Shown here: positions 59,605 through 64,000 of the stretch, in pieces
Layout: each line of letters begins with the position of its first letter
Numbering within the stretch: the first letter of the stretch is position 1
Assembly: GCA_903870245.1 (NCBI GenBank)
Contig: CAIQCB010000028.1
Coordinates: forward strand, 62,001-126,000
Length of the DNA stretch: 64,000 bases
Source of the DNA: an uncultured Methylocystaceae bacterium
Lineage (GTDB): Bacteria > Pseudomonadota > Alphaproteobacteria > Rhizobiales > Beijerinckiaceae
Reading direction: 5' to 3'
Position numbers and translations under genes: made by a program
The notes under the pieces: generated by a model
What the model was told of the DNA's origin: nothing
What the model saw: only the letters and a program-made list of their open reading frames with translations
Database searches by the model: none

Positions 59605-61848
59605 ATGACTTTGGGGCGGGACGCAGAAAATCGCGCGCAGATCGTCGAGGTCTTGCCGCCTGTCGCCGTCGACGCTCCCTATTCCTATTTTGCGCCGCCC
59701 GCTATGCGGCTCGCGCCGGGCGATAGCGTCCGCATACCGCTTGGCAAACGCGACGCCTATGGCGTCGTCTGGGCGACGGATACAGCGCCAGCCCCGGCAG
59801 GCGATCTCAAAACGGTTCTTCAGAAACTTGACCGGCCGCCCCTCTCGCAGAAACTGCGCGACTTCCTCGACTGGCTGGCCCGCTATACCTTGACGCCGCG
59901 CGGCATGGCGCTCCGGCTAGCGACTCGCGCCGCCGAAGAGGCGGGCCCCGAAACGCCGCGCCTGCTGTATCGCATCACCGGCGCCGCGCCACAGCGTCTG
60001 ACGCCAACGCGCGCACGCGTGCTGGATGCGGCGTCGGGCGGCCTCGCCTTTACACGCAAAGCTTTGGCCGAAACCGCCGCCTGTTCGGGCGGCGTGATCG
60101 ACGCGCTTGTCGACGACGGCGCGCTGGAGGCTTTTCCGGCGCCGCCGGAGCCCGTTGCGCCGCCATTGCATCCCGCCCACGCCCCGCCGCAGCTGGAGCC
60201 GGCTCAGCGCGCCGCCGCGCTGGGGCTGACCGAAGCGGTGCAGGCGCGCGGCTTCAGGCCGTTTCTCTTGGAAGGCGTCACCGGCGCCGGCAAGACGGAA
60301 GTTTATTTCGAGGCGATCGCCGCCGTTTTGGCGCAGGGCGGGCAGGCGCTGGTGATGATGCCGGAAATTGCGTTGACGGCACAGTTTCTTGACCGTTTCG
60401 CCGCAAGATTCGGCGGTCGGCCGGCGGAATGGCATTCCGGCGTCAGTCCACGCAAACGCGCCCGCATCTGGCGCGGCGCCGCAACCGGCGACATTGGCGT
60501 GGTCGCCGGCGCGCGTTCGGCGTTGTTCCTGCCATTTTGCGACCTCAGGCTGATCGTCGTCGACGAGGAGCATGAAGGCGCCTACAAGCAGGACGACGGC
60601 GTCTCCTACAACGCCCGCGACATGGCGGTGGTGCGCGCACGCTTCGAGAACGCCGCCATCATTCTGGCTTCTGCGACGCCCTCAATCGAAACGCGCGTCA
60701 ACGCGCAGCAGGGCCGCTATGGCTATTTCAAACTGGAGTCGCGCGCCGGCCAGAGAACGATGCCAACGCTCGCTGCGATCGACCTGCGCAGCGAGGGGCC
60801 GCCGCGCGGACGCTGGATCGCGCCGCGACTGGCGGTCGCTATGGGCGAAACCATCGCGCGCGGCGAACAGGCGCTGCTTTTTCTTAACCGGCGCGGCTAT
60901 GCGCCGCTAACCCTCTGCCGCGCCTGCGGACATCGCTTCCGTTGCGAAAATTGCGACGCCTGGCTGGTCGAGCATCGTTTTCGACGCGCGCTTGTTTGTC
61001 ATCACTGCGGGCATATCGAACGTCGTCCCGATGTCTGCCCTGAATGCGAGAGCGAAGACTCCCTCGCCGCCTGCGGACCGGGCGTCGAACGTCTGGCCGA
61101 AGAAGTCGCGACGCTTTTTCCGCAGGCGCGAACCCTGGTGCTGTCGTCGGATTTTCCGGGCGGCGCGGAACGACTGCGCCGGGAGCTGGAGGATATCGCC
61201 AATGGCGCATTCGATATCGTGATCGGCACCCAGCTTGTCGCCAAGGGGCATAATTTCCCTCACCTCACTCTTGTCGGCGTGATCGACGCCGATCTCGGAC
61301 TAGGCAGCGGCGATCCACGGGCGGCGGAACGCACCTTTCAGCTTCTCAATCAGGTTACCGGCCGGGCCGGTCGCGGCGACAGGCCCGGCCGCGCGCTTTT
61401 GCAAACCTATCAGCCTGATCACCCGGTCATCGCGGCGATGCTCTCGGGCGACGCCGATAAATTCTACGCGCAGGAAATCGCCCTGCGCGAACGCGCCGGC
61501 CTCCCGCCCTTCGGTCGACTGGCGGCGCTGATTGTGTCTGCGACCGATGCGACGGCGGCCGAGGCCCACGCGCGGGCGCTGGCGCGCGCCGCCCACGCCC
61601 TGCCCCCGTCTCCCCGTTATCGCGTGGCGATCGGCGGCCATCTTCCCCAACGCGATGAAATTATGGTGCTGGGGCCAGCCGAAGCGCCGATTGCGCTCAT
61701 TCGCGGCCGCTATCGATATCGATTGCTGGCGCGCGGCCCCAAGAGCGCCGACATGCAGGCTTTTCTGCGCGATCTGCTTGCCGCCGCGCCGAAAGCGCAT
61801 GGCGGCGTACGCGTGCAGATCGACGTCGATCCGCAGAGTTTTCTGTAA
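59605..61848 (+). CDS. priA: Primosomal protein N' (PriA)
   Basis: PriA restarts stalled replication forks by binding branched DNA and unwinding it. The 747-residue protein has the N-terminal DNA-binding domain, the helicase P-loop GVTGAGKTEVYFEAI, VVDEEHEGAYKQ for Walker B, and a zinc-binding insert with eight Cys (CRACG, CENC, CHHC, CPEC) at about residues 436-485. Downstream motifs LDADLGLGSGDPRA-like and TGRAGRGDRPG are typical of helicase motifs V and VI. It starts at ATG 59605, divergent from rnpB. It converges with hrcA; the stops are 4 bp apart. Confidence 0.96.
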   Translation: MTLGRDAENRAQIVEVLPPVAVDAPYSYFAPPAMRLAPGDSVRIPLGKRDAYGVVWATDTAPAPAGDLKTVLQKLDRPPLSQKLRDFLDWLARYTLTPRGMALRLATRAAEEAGPETPRLLYRITGAAPQRLTPTRARVLDAASGGLAFTRKALAETAACSGGVIDALVDDGALEAFPAPPEPVAPPLHPAHAPPQLEPAQRAAALGLTEAVQARGFRPFLLEGVTGAGKTEVYFEAIAAVLAQGGQALVMMPEIALTAQFLDRFAARFGGRPAEWHSGVSPRKRARIWRGAATGDIGVVAGARSALFLPFCDLRLIVVDEEHEGAYKQDDGVSYNARDMAVVRARFENAAIILASATPSIETRVNAQQGRYGYFKLESRAGQRTMPTLAAIDLRSEGPPRGRWIAPRLAVAMGETIARGEQALLFLNRRGYAPLTLCRACGHRFRCENCDAWLVEHRFRRALVCHHCGHIERRPDVCPECESEDSLAACGPGVERLAEEVATLFPQARTLVLSSDFPGGAERLRRELEDIANGAFDIVIGTQLVAKGHNFPHLTLVGVIDADLGLGSGDPRAAERTFQLLNQVTGRAGRGDRPGRALLQTYQPDHPVIAAMLSGDADKFYAQEIALRERAGLPPFGRLAALIVSATDATAAEAHARALARAAHALPPSPRYRVAIGGHLPQRDEIMVLGPAEAPIALIRGRYRYRLLARGPKSADMQAFLRDLLAAAPKAHGGVRVQIDVDPQSFL

Positions 61849-61852
61849 TCTT

Positions 61853-62938
61853 TCAAGACCCGCCGATGACGCGCGCGACGACCTTCGCCGTATAATCGAC
61901 CATCGGGACAATGCGCGCGTAATTGATGCGCGTCGGTCCGATCACGCCGAGGGCGCCAATGATCCGGCGTTCGCTGTCGCGTATCGGCGCGGCGATGAGC
62001 GAGGAGCCGGAGAGAGAGAAAAGTTTGTTCTCCGAGCCGATGAAAATCCGCACGCCCTCGCCCTGCTCTGCGCGCTCGAGCAGATCAATCACGTCCGTCT
62101 TGGTCTCGAGATCGGCAAAGAGCAATCTGATGCGCTCAAGATCGGCGACGGCGGTCAAATCCTCGAGAAGATGCGCCTGCCCGCGCACAATCAGCTGGCG
62201 ATGATCTCCAACAGCCCCCGCCCAGCTCGCCAACCCCGCTTCGACGAGACGCGCCGTCAGTTCGTCGAGTTCGCGTTGCGCCGCACGACGAGAGTCTTCG
62301 ATGCCGGCGCGGGCATCCGCCAGCGTGCGACCGGAAATCCGCGCGTTGAGGTAATTCGCCGCTTCGATCAGGGCCGAAGCCGGCAGATCGCCCGGCACCG
62401 GGATAACGCGATTCTCCACTGTGCCGTCCTCGGCGACAAGAATCGCCATGGCGCGGCCCGGTTCAAGCCGGACGAAATCGATTTGCTTGAGCCGGACATT
62501 ATCTTTGGTCGCGACGACAACGCCCGCTACCCGGGCCAATCCCGAGATCAGGCTGGTCGCCTCCGCCAACACGCCCTCGACATCGTGATCGCGCGAAGCC
62601 GCCTCGACCTCGGCGTTGATACGGGCGCGCTCAATATCGGCCAGATCGCCGATCTGCAAGATCGAGTCGACGTAAAATCTCAGCCCCAGTTCGGTCGGCA
62701 ACCGGCCGGCGCTGGTGTGCGGGGCATAGATCAGGCCCAGTTCCTCAAGATCCTGCATCACATTGCGGATTGAGGCCGGAGAGAGAATCATCGGCAGCAA
62801 ACGCGACAATTGCCTGGAGCCGACCGGCTCCCCTGACGCCAGATAGCTGTCAACGATCTGACGGAAGATTTCGCGCGAGCGATCCGTCATCAGCGAGAGC
62901 GCCGAGGGCGGAGGGAGGATGTGGCCAGGCCGTGTCAT
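61853..62938 (-). CDS. hrcA: Heat-inducible transcription repressor HrcA
   Basis: HrcA represses chaperone genes by binding CIRCE inverted repeats (TTAGCACTC-N9-GAGTGCTAA). The 361-residue protein has a winged-helix N-terminus with [50 protein letters not shown], and the GAF-like C-terminal domain ending [19 protein letters not shown] find no CIRCE element in its own upstream gap. grpE, its common partner, is not adjacent; groESL and dnaK are not in the window. The alternative start at Met17 would give 345 residues. Confidence 0.95.
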   Translation of the reverse strand: MTRPGHILPPPSALSLMTDRSREIFRQIVDSYLASGEPVGSRQLSRLLPMILSPASIRNVMQDLEELGLIYAPHTSAGRLPTELGLRFYVDSILQIGDLADIERARINAEVEAASRDHDVEGVLAEATSLISGLARVAGVVVATKDNVRLKQIDFVRLEPGRAMAILVAEDGTVENRVIPVPGDLPASALIEAANYLNARISGRTLADARAGIEDSRRAAQRELDELTARLVEAGLASWAGAVGDHRQLIVRGQAHLLEDLTAVADLERIRLLFADLETKTDVIDLLERAEQGEGVRIFIGSENKLFSLSGSSLIAAPIRDSERRIIGALGVIGPTRINYARIVPMVDYTAKVVARVIGGS

Positions 62939-62986
62939 GAAAGACAGAATATAACATTGGCTGGCGGCGTCGAGCGGCGCAGCAAA

Positions 62987-63017
62987 ACAAGCGCCCGGCC
63001 GTTCAGGGCCGGGCGCA
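62987..63017 (-). terminator. Intrinsic terminator of the outer-membrane protein gene
   Basis: GCGCCCGGCC (62992-63001) pairs with GGCCGGGCGC (63008-63017) across a 6-nt loop, followed on the minus strand by TTGTTTTG. It is about 24 bp after the stop codon of the gene at 63041-63829. Confidence 0.8.
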
Positions 63018-63040
63018 TAAATAACATCCGAGGTTGCTGG

Positions 63041-63829
63041 TTAAAGGGCGCCGAGGCCGTCAATTCCCAACAGGTTGCCGAGGCTCTTGACGTGATAGTT
63101 CACGCCGCCGCGCGCGATGTTCATGTTATAGTTGCCGCTATTGATGACGGCGAAGGTATTGCCGGTCCAACCGACCGCCGAGCCGTTCGGCGCGCCGATG
63201 CTGGCGTATAGATATTCGCCCTTGATCGAAATCCTGTCGTTGATTGCATATTCCAGACCGCCGCCGATAGCCCAGCCGCCGCGCCAGCGATCGCCAGAGT
63301 TGCCGATCGGAATCATGGCTTCATATCCCGAGGTCCACGAGGTGCCGTTGATCCGGCCATAGGCGAAGCCGCCTGTGATGTAGGGAAGGAAACGGCCCAT
63401 CGCATAACCGAAGCGCAAACGCTCGGTGCCGAACCAGTTAAGCCGGCTGGTAACGCCGCCTGAGGCAAGAGGCCCGCCATTATTTGAGACGTTGGCGTAG
63501 TTGAAATCGTTCTCGTAACCAACGACGATGTCATTGGAGAGTTGCCAGCTGTAACCGCCGGTGTAACCGATCAGCCAACCGCTGGTGCCGATCGACGGGT
63601 TGACGCTCCACGACGCGCCCGGCAAAGCCGTGATCGAATACAGGGTGGCGTTATAATCTGCGGGGCCGCCGGCATAGCTGCCGCTGACGCCGCCGTGCCA
63701 ACCTGTCCAGGTGAATGCAGGAGGAGCCGCGACGGGGGCTTCCTTCCGGCTGGGAAGATCGGCGGCCGAGGCTGAGCCGAGGACGATAACCGACGCAAGC
63801 GCGCCGAGGATCGAAGCCTTGCAATTCAT
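63041..63829 (-). CDS. Omp25/31-like outer membrane beta-barrel protein
   Basis: The 262-residue protein has a signal peptide (MNCKASILGALASVIVL...ASA, cleavage near 22), a linker ADLPSRKEAPVAAPPAF, and a small barrel starting FTWTGWHGGVSGSYAGG. The family is abundant in Rhizobiales, for example Omp25/Omp31 of Brucella. Strands alternate with Asn/Tyr/Gly-rich loops, and ISIKGEYLYASIG and a final GGVNYHVKSLG are typical. A short tail follows the last strand, so the canonical terminal aromatic is missing. A GGAGAAG site precedes the start. The exact role (porin or structural) is not clear. A terminator follows. Confidence 0.85.
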   Translation of the reverse strand: MNCKASILGALASVIVLGSASAADLPSRKEAPVAAPPAFTWTGWHGGVSGSYAGGPADYNATLYSITALPGASWSVNPSIGTSGWLIGYTGGYSWQLSNDIVVGYENDFNYANVSNNGGPLASGGVTSRLNWFGTERLRFGYAMGRFLPYITGGFAYGRINGTSWTSGYEAMIPIGNSGDRWRGGWAIGGGLEYAINDRISIKGEYLYASIGAPNGSAVGWTGNTFAVINSGNYNMNIARGGVNYHVKSLGNLLGIDGLGAL

Positions 63830-64000
63830 TTTTCGCTTCTCCAGTGGGCAGGCCGCCCGACACCGGAGCAGCAGATGTCAAAACCTAGCATCATCCTGAA
63901 CGCGATGTAATTGAAGCTGAGGATGAACAGGGCGATTTCGATCTGGCGTTGCTTTTTCGTCACACTTTGCGCAGAGCGGCAGGCGTACAAGAATTGCCGG

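Overview
The window is a GC-rich chromosomal segment of an alphaproteobacterium, almost certainly a Hyphomicrobiales (Rhizobiales) member. This rests on the division/cell-wall (dcw) cluster with a long-linker FtsZ, an EipB-family protein, a Rhizobiales-type flagellar DUF1217 protein, an Omp25-like porin, a GTTC-N7-GTTC LexA box beside lexA, and a PHA-granule-associated protein. A PPi-type phosphofructokinase and pyruvate phosphate dikinase would fit a Methylocystaceae/Beijerinckiaceae-like relative, but the sequence does not fix the genus. I see no prophage, insertion sequence, CRISPR array or integron; gene content is core and chromosomal.

Layout. 1-9.4 kb: lptD, a DUF1217 gene, eipB, a RidA-like gene coupled to a glycerophosphodiesterase, a beta-carbonic anhydrase, the bifunctional NAD(P)HX repair enzyme nnrDE and a degenerate glycosyltransferase-like gene. 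9.4-26 kb: a YpfJ metallopeptidase, aspS, ppdK, a YjbQ-family gene, a SleB-type hydrolase, comEC, lexA with its SOS box, an alpha/beta hydrolase, accA, an L,D-transpeptidase lipoprotein, an MgtC/DUF4010 membrane protein and trxA. 26-36 kb: pccB, tRNA-Val(TAC) just ahead of an SppA/ClpP-like exported protein, hupB, lon, clpX, a PPi-dependent phosphofructokinase, a small membrane protein and a PHA-granule protein.

36-58.8 kb, all on the minus strand, holds the envelope and division block. In transcription order it is rsmH-ftsL-ftsI-murE-murF-mraY-murD-ftsW-murG-murC-murB, then ddl-ftsQ-ftsA-ftsZ, then lpxC-bamD-recN. Start and stop codons in the first half overlap by 1 or 4 nt, so translation is tightly coupled from peptidoglycan precursor synthesis to septal synthesis. 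The usual first gene, mraZ, is absent; the RNase P RNA gene lies directly upstream on the same strand. 59.6-64 kb: priA, hrcA and an Omp25-like outer-membrane protein.

Outside the housekeeping genes, the noteworthy signals are small. They are a series of short tandem duplications (12, 13, 16, 18 and 20 bp) at gene edges, two of which share an AACTTGGGA core; a strong terminator with no obvious parent gene between pccB and trxA; a BamD without a lipobox; an lpxC whose only standard start codon is TTG, next to a tandem repeat; and an AT-rich patch beside the PHA-granule gene. I did not find a convincing new multi-gene system.
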